Source: Verrucomicrobiota bacterium
Lineage (GTDB): Bacteria; Verrucomicrobiota; Verrucomicrobiia; Limisphaerales; JACDHS01
DNA: 44,899 bases
NCBI GenBank assembly: GCA_013820875.1
Contig: JACDHS010000027.1
Location: 1 to 44,899, forward strand
Reading direction: 5' to 3'
In this document: positions 16,930 through 24,996 of the stretch, piece after piece
Position numbering within the stretch: position 1 is the stretch's first letter
Layout of the letters: each line of letters begins with the position of its first letter
Translations under genes and position numbers: made by a program
The notes under the pieces: generated by a model
Database searches by the model: none
The model's input: the letters and a program-made list of their open reading frames with translations, nothing else
What the model was told of the DNA's origin: nothing

Positions 16930-17463
16930 ATGAGTATCGTTACAAAAAAGGGTGACACCGGCACGACTGGACTGATGTATAACCGGCGTGTCTCAAAGTG
17001 CCATCCGCGTGTTGAAGCCTATGGTACGGTGGATGAATTGAATGCCGCCCTGGGAATGGCGCGCGCAACCGCCCAAAACGACTTCCTCCGCGAGAACTTA
17101 CTCATCATCCAAAAAGATCTCGTCACAGTAATGGGCGAATTGGCTACCCAGGTGGAAGATCTGGAACGCTACGTAAAAGGGGGTTACTCAATCGTTACCA
17201 GCGAACTGACTGCCAAACTCGACAAATTAGTCCAGGAAGTTGAAAGCCAGAACATCTCGTTCAAAGGCTGGGCCACACCGGGTGCCACTCTCAATTCCGG
17301 AGCATTGGATGTAGCGCGCACGGTTTGTCGGCGCGCCGAACGCCACACCTGCGCGCTCCAGGAAAGTCAGCAGCTTAACAACCCTGAGATTATCATTTAC
17401 CTGAATCGCCTCAGCGACACCTTATGGCTCCTCGCCCGCTGGGTTGAAACTGTTCAGCAATAA
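16930..17463 (+). CDS. Cob(I)alamin adenosyltransferase, PduO type
   Basis: A 177-residue trimeric enzyme that transfers adenosyl from ATP to cob(I)alamin, making coenzyme B12. The N-terminus has VTKKGDTGTTGLMYNRRVSK followed by VEAYGTVDELNAALGMARA, the ATP-binding signature. RTVCRRAERHTC carries the conserved arginines, and LNRLSDTLWLLARW is the final helix. The gene follows the amidase by 94 nt, which includes a short direct repeat of GATTCTG. No cobalamin riboswitch is visible and no other B12 gene is in the window. Confidence 0.93.
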   Translation: MSIVTKKGDTGTTGLMYNRRVSKCHPRVEAYGTVDELNAALGMARATAQNDFLRENLLIIQKDLVTVMGELATQVEDLERYVKGGYSIVTSELTAKLDKLVQEVESQNISFKGWATPGATLNSGALDVARTVCRRAERHTCALQESQQLNNPEIIIYLNRLSDTLWLLARWVETVQQ

Positions 17464-17500
17464 TGTGCTGCTGGCAGTTCGCCACAGCAACCGGGCGATA

Positions 17501-18778
17501 TCAATTCCGTGAATCACCGCTCCGACGATCACTTCCGCGATCTCCACGGTCGCGACTCCATGGATTTTCGATCGGCTCCCCATTGAGCAGTTTATTGAGA
17601 TTCGCTTCGGTTGAATTAAGCGTCTGGGTGAGCCGTTCGTCCTCTGAAACCTGATTTTTCAAATTTTGAACCACCCCAATCCGGGCGCGAATCACATTCG
17701 GATCTGTCGGACTTTCCATACCACCGAAACCACCAACCAACCGCATCACGGCAAAGGATTTCATGCGCGAATCCATATCCGGACTGGTGACAATCTCTGT
17801 AAGAAACTGATTCGCCTGCGGATTGTTACCCGCATAATCCAGAATCCGATTTCCAAGAGACATCCGGTCCCAGTTATTTGAAACCGCGCTATTCTTGTAG
17901 AGATCATAGAAAGTGGACACCACCTGTTCCCCTTGCGCCTTCGTCAAGTACTGTTGGGCATTACGATTCAACCGTCCGTCTGCGCCAAGCAACATCATCT
18001 TGGCATCCGCCAGGAATGAAGTATCGCCATACATGTCGAGGACACCGTAAAGATAGCTTTCGGCCTGTTCATCGAGCCGATTCGGATGATCCATTGCCAG
18101 CGGGTTGCGCAGCAGATCGGTCGCGGCAGCAATGGCTATTTCACGATATTTTCCGGGAGCCATCTCCTCCAGTATGCGCGCAAGGTAGGCGACCTCCACC
18201 GCACGACCGGTGCTCGCGAGCGTTTCAGCCAAAGTTTCTTCCGCAGCCGGGCTTCCAATATCTTTCAATACATCAAACAAGCCAATGCGCAGGGAAGGGG
18301 GCAACGTAAATTCTGTCGGGGGAGCGGAACGCCCTCCTGTCCAACGGCTCCGATCATCTCCGTCTGAACGGCTACTGCGCTCAGAGCCATAATCCAAATC
18401 CGTATTTTGAGCGAGAAACGCACGAATTGCTGGAACCGACTGCTCGCTCAACTCGGAAAGGTCTTCGAGTTCATGGATGATCTTACGAATGGTAGCAACG
18501 CGTGCGGCACCGGACGGACGTAATTCCATCAGGCGATCCAGAATTTCCTTGGGCGTGCGTCGGGCATTAACGAGCACTTCCTTTGTGACTCGTTCAACCA
18601 TTGGCTGTTTGCTTCGCTCCAACGCGAGGTCCGATTCAAGCCCTTTCACCCTGGATTGGAGCTCCTGCTCCAATTGGGCATGCTCCCGCTTAAGCACTTC
18701 GTTTTGTTTCGCTGAAATGTAATAGGCCATGCCAAAACCGAGGCCGCATGCCACCAAGATAGAAAGGACAGTTTTCAT
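17501..18778 (-). CDS. Membrane-anchored helical protein of unknown function
   Basis: A 425-residue protein not assigned to a family. A short N-terminal transmembrane segment (about residues 4-22) is followed by a coiled coil (about 25-60). A basic and serine/arginine-rich linker near residues 135-160 comes next. The long helical region that follows resembles alpha-solenoid repeats (LEEMAPGKYREIAIAAATDLL and similar). The tail is charged and disordered (SRDRGDRGSDRRSGDSRN). The protein is probably extracytoplasmic. It is convergent with the PduO-type gene. Confidence 0.7.
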   Translation of the reverse strand: MKTVLSILVACGLGFGMAYYISAKQNEVLKREHAQLEQELQSRVKGLESDLALERSKQPMVERVTKEVLVNARRTPKEILDRLMELRPSGAARVATIRKIIHELEDLSELSEQSVPAIRAFLAQNTDLDYGSERSSRSDGDDRSRWTGGRSAPPTEFTLPPSLRIGLFDVLKDIGSPAAEETLAETLASTGRAVEVAYLARILEEMAPGKYREIAIAAATDLLRNPLAMDHPNRLDEQAESYLYGVLDMYGDTSFLADAKMMLLGADGRLNRNAQQYLTKAQGEQVVSTFYDLYKNSAVSNNWDRMSLGNRILDYAGNNPQANQFLTEIVTSPDMDSRMKSFAVMRLVGGFGGMESPTDPNVIRARIGVVQNLKNQVSEDERLTQTLNSTEANLNKLLNGEPIENPWSRDRGDRGSDRRSGDSRN

Positions 18779-18892
18779 GATTACTCAATGCAGAGGAACA
18801 AAACCTCCACTATTCTGACGAAAAGCTCTCCCAAGTGTTACAAAAAAGCTAGGGTGGGTTTATTCCCTCTCCGTCTCGCGCCAGGAAATGGC

Positions 18893-19220
18893 CACTCGGT
18901 CGAACCTGCAGACACACCTTCCAACGTTGGAAGGTCACTCGGTCGAACCCGCAGACACACCTTCCAACGTTGGAAGGTCACTCGGTCGAACCCGCAGACA
19001 CACCTTCCAACGTCGGAAGGTCACTCGGTCGGACCCGCAGACACACCTTCCAACGTCGGAAGGTCACTCGGTCGGACCCGCAGACACACCTTCCAACGTC
19101 GGAAGGTCACTCGGTCGAACCCGCAGACACACCTTCCAACGTCAGAAGGCCACTCGGTCGAATCCGCGGACACACCTTCCAACGTCGGAAGGTCACTCGG
19201 TCGGACCTGCAGATATGCCT
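18893..19220. repeat. 43-bp tandem repeat array C (8 units)
   Basis: CACTCGGTCG recurs at 18893, 18936, 18979, 19022, 19065, 19108, 19151 and 19194, exactly 43 bp apart. Each unit includes CCTTCCAACGTTGGAAGG, an 18-bp perfect palindrome in the first two units and a one-pair mismatch (CGTCGG) in the later ones. The eighth unit decays after CAGATATGCC. All three frames stay open because 43 is not a multiple of three and the repeat lacks stops, giving three overlapping shadow frames; none is taken as real. Units are contiguous with no spacers, so this is not a CRISPR array. Confidence 0.95.
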
Positions 19221-19585
19221 GCGCAGGGGGTGGTGCGAGCCGTAGGATTGATTCATTGTAAGTGGCTGATTTGTAGCTGTTTGGCCCTGGACTGAGTATA
19301 TATTACGGTTTCCAAGGTATCGTTCGGTGCAAAAGGCTTCTCGCCGGAAGACTTTCGTGGAAAACATCAGGAAAGCGGTTTTTGGAAAATAATGCCCGAA
19401 GGAACATCCTGTGGGGGCGGATTCGGGAAATCATGTGCAATCGATAACAGAAGAAGCACTACCGGACCGGGCACAAAAGCGCGAACATCCCCGGGAAAAC
19501 GAGGGAGAGAGTGGGATTACGGCCATTCTCCGCGAAAAAAACAAAAAAGATTGTTCATTTCCGGTGAAACTCATAGAAAGAGCCA
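19221..19585. other. Intergenic region after array C
   Basis: These 365 nt precede the zinc-ribbon gene. Short open frames occur but have no start signal, family likeness or good composition. A promoter for the downstream gene is probably here but none is clear. Confidence 0.4.
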
Positions 19586-19822
19586 GTGAAACCCTCCGGC
19601 AGATGCCCCAAGTGCGGTTCCCAGGATATTATTGCTGATGCCAAGGCGGTTGATCGAAATGACGCGGGTTGGAGCGACTCGACCATCGCCACTTATGCCA
19701 AACCAGATGCCTTGATCTTCAGAGAAAGGCAAACCACTGCGGTTTCCGCCTGGGTCTGCGCCGAGTGCGGTTTGGTAGAATATTACGCTGACGATCCCAA
19801 AGCCATCAAGTTGCCTGACTGA
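19586..19822 (+). CDS. Small zinc-ribbon protein
   Basis: A 78-residue protein starting at GTG, with a GAAAG Shine-Dalgarno-like run 6 nt upstream. It has two CxxC knuckles, GRCPKCGS near the N-terminus and WVCAECGLVEYY at about residue 55, as in zinc-ribbon proteins. About 45 residues separate the knuckles. Its role is unknown; such ribbons bind nucleic acid or act as accessory domains. The BNR-protein gene follows 17 nt downstream, so the two may be cotranscribed. Confidence 0.75.
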   Translation: MKPSGRCPKCGSQDIIADAKAVDRNDAGWSDSTIATYAKPDALIFRERQTTAVSAWVCAECGLVEYYADDPKAIKLPD

Positions 19823-19839
19823 ACTAAAATTTTACAACG

Positions 19840-21234
19840 ATGCGAAACAGCCTAATCATTTGCTTACTGTCCAGTGCCCTCGCCTTTTCCGTTTGCACGG
19901 ATGCCACGGCGAGAGAATTAAAGTTGAAGAAAACCGGCGAGTCAGTCGTTGACGCGGAGGCGCTTCATTTCACCGGCGGCACCTGGGGCAATTGCGTTAA
20001 TGGCCAGAGTTTCCAGCAAAATGCAGTGGAAACGTTCAACGGTTTTCAATACGCCACCTATTATGATGCAGCGCGCCGGTTGTGCGTCGCACGGCGTTCG
20101 CTGAAATCGTCGGAGTGGGAAGTGATTCGTTTCAACGATTATCATTTTAAAGGGAACAACACGCATAACGTCAGCGTGATCGGTATTTCACCGCGCAACG
20201 GCGCCATTCATCTCTCTTTCGACCATCACGGGCATCCCCTGCACTATCGCGTGTCGCGTCCGGGAGTGGCTTCGCGGCCAAAACAATTTGCGTGGACGGC
20301 AGATTTGTTTGGCGAAATCACCAGTGAACTTGAGCCGGAAAAGAAATTGTTGCGGGTGACTTACCCGCGATTTCTGCGGACGCCCAAAGGTGACTTGCAG
20401 TTCGGCTGCCGGATCGGTGGCAGTGGTAACGGCGATAAGTGCCTGGCGGATTATGATTCGAAGTCCGGTCAATGGAGCGGTTTCGGCGGGTATGCCGGCG
20501 GCAAAGGAACCTACGGGGCAGCATCCATCTCGCGGAACGCCTATCTGAACGGGCTGACTTACGATCGCAAAGGTCGCCTGCACGTGACCTGGTGCTGGCG
20601 TGAGACGGGCAATCCGATGACCAATCACGATCTGTATTACGCCTGGAGCAAGGATCTGGGGAAGACGTGGCTCAACAATGCCGGCCAGACGATCGGCGAA
20701 CGCGGGAAAGAATTGGTGACACTCGATTCGACCGGCGCGCGAGCCGTCGAGATTCCAATGAACCGCGGGTTGATGAACGCAATGACGCAGGCGACCGACA
20801 GCCGTAATCGCATTCATATCCTCACGTTTCATTTACCGGACAACATTCCCGAACAAACTGACTGGAATTCCACGCGACCCAAGACGCACTACTTCCATTA
20901 TTGGCGCGATGACAAAGGTGTGTGGCAACGGAATGAAATGAACTTCACGGGAAGCCGGCCGCAGCTTTGGTTCGATAAGAACGACAATGCCTATATTGTC
21001 TTCGTGGGAGACCGGTATAATCCATCGCCAAATCTTTCCATCGCCGCCGCAAGCGCAAAAAGCAAGTGGAACGATTGGAAGGTGATCCATGAACAAAGAG
21101 GGCCGTTCACCGGTCAACCACAGGTGGATCGTTACGCCGGGCCGAATGTCTTTTCCATCTACATCCAGGAAGAGCCGAAGAACACGGAAGTCGGGTTCAG
21201 TCCGCTCAAGGTAATCGATTTCAGGCCCGAATGA
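19840..21234 (+). CDS. Secreted BNR-repeat protein (BNR_4 type)
   Basis: A 464-residue exported protein with a signal peptide (residues about 1-24, ending DATARE). Repeated Asp-box/BNR-like strands (HLSFDHHGHPLHYRVS, HVTWCWRETGNP, YYAWSKDLGKTWLNN) suggest a beta-propeller. This resembles the BNR_4 group found in Bacteroidetes, Planctomycetes and Verrucomicrobia, some of which are polysaccharide lyases. WCWRE and conserved histidines may lie in the active cleft. The exact substrate is unknown. Nearby sulfatase and GH10 genes make a polysaccharide role plausible. Confidence 0.82.
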   Translation: MRNSLIICLLSSALAFSVCTDATARELKLKKTGESVVDAEALHFTGGTWGNCVNGQSFQQNAVETFNGFQYATYYDAARRLCVARRSLKSSEWEVIRFNDYHFKGNNTHNVSVIGISPRNGAIHLSFDHHGHPLHYRVSRPGVASRPKQFAWTADLFGEITSELEPEKKLLRVTYPRFLRTPKGDLQFGCRIGGSGNGDKCLADYDSKSGQWSGFGGYAGGKGTYGAASISRNAYLNGLTYDRKGRLHVTWCWRETGNPMTNHDLYYAWSKDLGKTWLNNAGQTIGERGKELVTLDSTGARAVEIPMNRGLMNAMTQATDSRNRIHILTFHLPDNIPEQTDWNSTRPKTHYFHYWRDDKGVWQRNEMNFTGSRPQLWFDKNDNAYIVFVGDRYNPSPNLSIAAASAKSKWNDWKVIHEQRGPFTGQPQVDRYAGPNVFSIYIQEEPKNTEVGFSPLKVIDFRPE

Positions 21235-21565
21235 GCGGGTAACACAGAGAAATGGGGAAGCTCGAATGACGAAGTCTGAATAGCGCGATCAGCCTTCGTT
21301 CATTCAAACATTCTTTCGTCATTCGGATTTAGTCATTCGTCATTCCACCCTCCCTCTTATGTTCAAGAATTCGGGGCCAAAACAAATATCAAAATAACCC
21401 TTGCTATACCGGAGAGGCGCAACGACAGTGGCAAAACATTAGAGCCGGTTAGAGTTAAGATTTGGTAGATCGTCAATTGGAGTTATTCAGTGTGATGGTT
21501 TGAAACCCGAGGGTCGGGAACACTTCTCTTCTTCAGCAGTCTTCTAGTTTAGAAAAATAATTAGT
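21235..21565. other. Intergenic region with GTCATTCG repeats, leader of the RRM gene
   Basis: A 331-nt spacer. Around 21265-21345 it holds several copies of GTCATTCG/CGAATGAC in both orientations, able to pair, as often seen in filler DNA of this type of genome. A leader of unknown length to the RRM gene follows; no gene is recognised. Confidence 0.45.
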
Positions 21566-21916
21566 ATGAGTAAGAAAATATTTGTTGGAAACCTTTCCTT
21601 CAACACCACTGAAAACGATCTGCAAGACGCTTTTGCAGCACACGGCACAGTTACAGAAACAAACCTGATGATGGACCGTATGACCGGTCGTCCTCGTGGT
21701 TTCGGATTCGTCACCATGTCCAGCAGCGATGAAGCGGATGCCGCTATCAATGCTTTGAACGGTGCGGATCTCGATGGTCGCGCATTGACCGTCAATGAAG
21801 CGCGTCCGCGCGAAGACCGTCCTCCGGGCGGCGGTGGCGGCGGTGGTGGTGGTTACCGCGGCGGTGGTGGTGGTGGTGGTGGCGATCGTGATCGCAGTTC
21901 TTCACGTCGCTATTAA
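21566..21916 (+). CDS. Glycine-rich RRM RNA-binding protein
   Basis: A 116-residue protein. One RNA recognition motif spans residues 1-80, with RNP2 KIFVGNLSF at residues 4-12 and RNP1 RGFGFVTM near residue 45. The tail of about 30 residues is almost all Gly with Arg, Tyr and Asp, ending [10 protein letters not shown]. The layout matches cyanobacterial Rbp and plant glycine-rich proteins, which bind RNA under cold stress. An intrinsic terminator follows at once, so it is a single-gene unit. Confidence 0.95.
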   Translation: MSKKIFVGNLSFNTTENDLQDAFAAHGTVTETNLMMDRMTGRPRGFGFVTMSSSDEADAAINALNGADLDGRALTVNEARPREDRPPGGGGGGGGGYRGGGGGGGGDRDRSSSRRY

Positions 21917-21936
21917 TTTATAGCGTCGCTTTCACG

Positions 21937-21968
21937 GGGAGGTTCCATTTGGAACCTCCCTTTTTTTT
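21937..21968 (+). terminator. Intrinsic terminator of the RRM gene
   Basis: A perfect 10-bp stem (GGGAGGTTCC / GGAACCTCCC) with an ATTT loop is followed by eight T residues, 21 nt after the stop codon. Confidence 0.95.
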
Positions 21969-22007
21969 GTTTGCGAAATAACTTTTATCCCAATCTTCTC
22001 CCCGCTG

Positions 22008-22592
22008 ATGATGACATTCTTTTTTTGGTGCTCCATTGGAGCTGCCGCCGCAGTGGTGTTTGCCTCTGTTTTCGAATGGACGCTGCATCGCTATATCATG
22101 CACAAACCGTTGGGTAAGTTTCGCTACCCCTTCGAAAGTCATGCATTGATTCATCACCGCATTTTTAAAGCCGACCATACTTATCACCTCGTGAAGGAGT
22201 CGGATAAGAAAACAATTCCAATGGCCTGGTGGCATGGACCTGTCCTCGTCGGCTGCTGTCAGTTGCCGTTTATCATCTTCGCAATTTTCTCACAGAAGTG
22301 GGGTGTCTTCTGCGGCGCAGCCGTGGCCTTTACCATCTATTTTTCCGCTTACGAATACCTCCATTGGTGCATGCATTTGCCACGGCAACGGCATGTGGAG
22401 CGTTCCGGCATTTTCTTTCGTCTGAATGGCCATCACCTGTTGCATCACCGTTACATGCACAAAAATTTCAACGTAGTGCTGCCATTGGCGGATCTCCTCT
22501 TCGGAACACTGATCCTGCGTTCCAAAGTGGCTTTCGCCCAGGCAAAGGGTGATGCGGTGCCAGATGTGCAACCGCGTAATTGCAACGCGTAA
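22008..22592 (+). CDS. Small membrane fatty-acid-hydroxylase/sterol-desaturase-like protein
   Basis: A 194-residue membrane protein with histidine clusters typical of di-iron membrane hydroxylases: HRYIMHK near residue 28, HALIHHRIFKADHTYH near residue 45, and NGHHLLHHRYMHKNFN near residue 145. Hydrophobic spans lie at about residues 2-25, 75-95 and 100-118. Its size is closer to bacterial carotene-hydroxylase-like members than to full-length sterol desaturases. The substrate is unknown. It is convergent with the sulfatase gene. Confidence 0.82.
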   Translation: MMTFFFWCSIGAAAAVVFASVFEWTLHRYIMHKPLGKFRYPFESHALIHHRIFKADHTYHLVKESDKKTIPMAWWHGPVLVGCCQLPFIIFAIFSQKWGVFCGAAVAFTIYFSAYEYLHWCMHLPRQRHVERSGIFFRLNGHHLLHHRYMHKNFNVVLPLADLLFGTLILRSKVAFAQAKGDAVPDVQPRNCNA

Positions 22593-22616
22593 ACTGTTGA
22601 GGGCCGTCCGACTGCT

Positions 22617-24125
22617 CTATAGATCCCCCTCAGGTGGGGGATCTTTTTTACCGGACACGGAGGCTTTCCCTTTGTTCCTGGCTGGCCTGCCTGGTGTTGC
22701 ATCCGGTTCTGCCCGTTCGGCGACAGGTTCAGCGTTGATTTTGGGGAGAAATTTACCGAGATTCTTTTTCACTTTGGCGAATTCTGACTTACTGGCTACG
22801 TTGATCCATTCGTTTACATCGGTTTTCTGGTTGTAGAGTTCCTCGGACCCATCGGCATAACGGATGTAACGCCAGTCTTCTGTGACGATGGCATGATTGT
22901 TTTGTAAGTAGGTCACGATTGCCGGTTGTTTCCACTTGGCTTTTGGATTGGCGAGCAGCGGCTTGATGCTGATGCCTTCAGCGTGTTTCGGCACGGGGGT
23001 TCCAGTCAACTCGCAGATGGTTGGATAAAGACTCGTAACATCCACAGCCCGATCGCACCTGGTGCCGGGCCTGGTAAGGCCGGGAGCGACCCAGATCATC
23101 GGAATGCGGGTGGATTGCCGCCACAACGCGGATTTGGCCCAATGCTCTTTCTCGCCGAGATGCCAATCATGGTCGCTGATGAAGATAACAATAGTGTTGT
23201 CACGTTCCTTGGATTTCTCCAGGGCATCAAGCAGACGGCCGATCTGCGCGTCCGCGTAGGAAACGGAGGCGAGATAGGCGCGGACACGGTCCTTCCAGAT
23301 GCCACCTTTTACGAGTGCGGCATGGACATTACGATTGGCGAAGCGCAGGCCAGCAGCGGGCACATCGTCCAGATCGTTGGTGAGGACTTGCGGAAGTTGC
23401 AGGGTTTCCAATGGGTAGAGATCGAAATACTTCTTTGGCACATCCCATGGGGTGTGCGGACGGTGGATGCCACAAACCATGAAGAAGGAGTTGTCGTTCT
23501 TGCGCGGTTCGTTCAACTGTTCGATGCACCAGGAAACGCTTTTGTAATCCACCAATTCGCTTTCATCCCGCTGTTCGTTGAATGGCTCGGCCGGTTTGCC
23601 TTCCGTGAACATGCGGTAACCGAACGGTCCCGGGCGACGGTTCGCCGGATGCCTTGGAAGAGTGTCGTCAGTGGAATAGTCCACCTTGTCCCAGTCTTCG
23701 CTGCGATATTGCTTGTAGTGATAAATCTTTCCTGCGCCGAGGGAGGTATAGCCGAACCGGCGGAGGTAATCGTTAATGAACACGCCACGCGGGATCTCGG
23801 GCATCACAAACTGATGATTGTGGTAAATGCCAGTAGTGGAAGGGCGTTGCCCACTCATAAACGAGGCGCGCGAAGGATTGCATACCGGCGCGGAGACCTG
23901 GGCATTCATAAACGTCATGCCGCGTGCCGCAAGTTTGTCCAGGTGCGGCGTTTGCACCTGAGGATGGCCTTTCATCGGCCCGATCCAGTCATTCAGGTCA
24001 TCAGCGATAATGAGCAAAACGTTGGGTTTGCTGGTTTCAGAGGCTGCTCTCGCAATCGAGGGCAGGCAGAGGCTGACGACAGGCAGGGTGAGTATGAGTA
24101 GAAGCTTTGTGCAGATCTTTTGCAT
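22617..24125 (-). CDS. Secreted sulfatase (iduronate-2-sulfatase-like)
   Basis: A 502-residue type I sulfatase. The start at 24125 gives a normal signal peptide (MQKICTKLLLILTLP, cleavage after SIARA). An upstream in-frame ATG at 24239 would place it behind a poor N-terminus. Metal ligands fall in LLIIADDLNDW. The active-site signature CNPSR (Cys82, to be converted to formylglycine) is followed by ASFMSGQRPSTTGIY. FISDHDWHLGEKEHWAK supplies further ligands. It is probably periplasmic or outer-membrane-linked and desulfates polysaccharide. The tail (about residues 475-502) is Pro/Lys-rich. No maturase gene is in view. Confidence 0.94.
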   Translation of the reverse strand: MQKICTKLLLILTLPVVSLCLPSIARAASETSKPNVLLIIADDLNDWIGPMKGHPQVQTPHLDKLAARGMTFMNAQVSAPVCNPSRASFMSGQRPSTTGIYHNHQFVMPEIPRGVFINDYLRRFGYTSLGAGKIYHYKQYRSEDWDKVDYSTDDTLPRHPANRRPGPFGYRMFTEGKPAEPFNEQRDESELVDYKSVSWCIEQLNEPRKNDNSFFMVCGIHRPHTPWDVPKKYFDLYPLETLQLPQVLTNDLDDVPAAGLRFANRNVHAALVKGGIWKDRVRAYLASVSYADAQIGRLLDALEKSKERDNTIVIFISDHDWHLGEKEHWAKSALWRQSTRIPMIWVAPGLTRPGTRCDRAVDVTSLYPTICELTGTPVPKHAEGISIKPLLANPKAKWKQPAIVTYLQNNHAIVTEDWRYIRYADGSEELYNQKTDVNEWINVASKSEFAKVKKNLGKFLPKINAEPVAERAEPDATPGRPARNKGKASVSGKKDPPPEGDL

Positions 24126-24311
24126 GTTATGTGATATACACAAAGAGCCAGCGAGCACGGCAATGGTTACAAAGGGTCCAGTGGCGCGGAACTGGAGGCG
24201 ACAAAAGGACGTTGCTGTGAAAGAGTTGTGATTTGTCACAAATTACCTCTTGCTTCCTAAAAACTCCCAACCTATATTTCGCGCTCTTTTCAGAAAAAGA
24301 AGACTTTATTT

Positions 24312-24527
24312 ATGCGACGACCAAAAGGTATTAAGACGAGAAAGGCAGTGGCCAAGCGTTTCAAGATCACTGCAACTGGAAAAATTTTGCGTTCCAGCGC
24401 TGGCAAACGCCATTTGCTGCAATCTAAAAACGCAAAACGCCGTCGCAAACTGGCGGGCACAACCCTTGTGCATGAACGAGATCAGTATAAGATCCTCCAG
24501 AACCTGCCGTTCAGCCATCGCGGTTAA
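24312..24527 (+). CDS. rpmI: Ribosomal protein bL35
   Basis: A 71-residue, strongly basic 50S protein. It shows the L35 pattern KGIKTRKAVAKRFKITATGKI, then RSSAGKRHLLQSKNAKRRRKL. Slightly longer than the usual 64-66 residues at the C-terminus. It heads an operon with rplT 29 nt downstream. infC, often upstream in other bacteria, is absent here. Confidence 0.95.
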   Translation: MRRPKGIKTRKAVAKRFKITATGKILRSSAGKRHLLQSKNAKRRRKLAGTTLVHERDQYKILQNLPFSHRG

Positions 24528-24556
24528 CCCTCTTCGAATTTCACTCAGCTAACACT

Positions 24557-24940
24557 ATGCGCGTAACAAATTCTCCAGCTTCCCGTAAACGCCGTATCCG
24601 GATGATCAAGGCCGCTAAAGGCTACCGGATGCGCCGCTCTAAACTCTACCGCTACGCTTCCGACGCGGTGGATCATGGTCTGCAATATGCCTATCGTGAT
24701 CGTCGCGTTAAAAAGCGCACGTTCCGCTACCTTTGGCAGGTACGTATCAATGCCGCTGCTCGCGCCGCTGGCATGACCTACAGCCGTTTCATCGAAGGTT
24801 TGAAAGCGGCAGGTTGCGGTCTGGATCGCAAGGTTCTGGCTGATCTCGCCGCAACTGACAGTGCTGCATTCACCAACCTCGTCGGCATTGCCCAACAGGG
24901 CCTGCTGAACAAGGCTGCTGAAAAAGCTGCCAAGTCTTAA
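24557..24940 (+). CDS. rplT: Ribosomal protein bL20
   Basis: A 127-residue 50S assembly protein. The motif set is typical: RRIRMIKAAKGYRMRRSKLYRYA, HGLQYAYRDRRVKKRTFRYLW, and QVRINAAARAAGMTYSRFIEGL. It is cotranscribed with rpmI. A strong hairpin follows at 24963-24988. Confidence 0.97.
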   Translation: MRVTNSPASRKRRIRMIKAAKGYRMRRSKLYRYASDAVDHGLQYAYRDRRVKKRTFRYLWQVRINAAARAAGMTYSRFIEGLKAAGCGLDRKVLADLAATDSAAFTNLVGIAQQGLLNKAAEKAAKS

Positions 24941-24962
24941 CTTTTTCCTGTGTTGTTGTTGG

Positions 24963-24996
24963 CAAGGCGTGAGGCAACTCACGCCTTGTCTATTTT
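24963..24996. terminator. Terminator after rplT, overlapping the ABC-F stop
   Basis: An 11-bp perfect stem (CAAGGCGTGAG / CTCACGCCTTG) with a GCAA loop is followed by TCTATTTTTT on the plus strand. It ends the rpmI-rplT unit. Its right half lies inside the 3' end of the convergent ABC-F gene, whose stop is at 24979. Confidence 0.88.

Noticed and set aside
18893-19220. Possible CRISPR array
   Set aside because: Units are contiguous and nearly identical through their whole 43 bp, with no variable spacers and no cas genes. The same holds for the 41- and 42-bp arrays.
18788-19295. Three overlapping open frames of 91-157 codons with repeated TFQRRKVTRS-like peptides
   Set aside because: They are translations of the 43-bp tandem array in three frames. 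A stop-free repeat with a period not divisible by three gives the same peptides in every frame, and no start signal is present.
19392-19638. Two overlapping small frames before the zinc-ribbon gene
   Set aside because: They have no recognisable motif or start signal. One runs into the zinc-ribbon gene in another frame.
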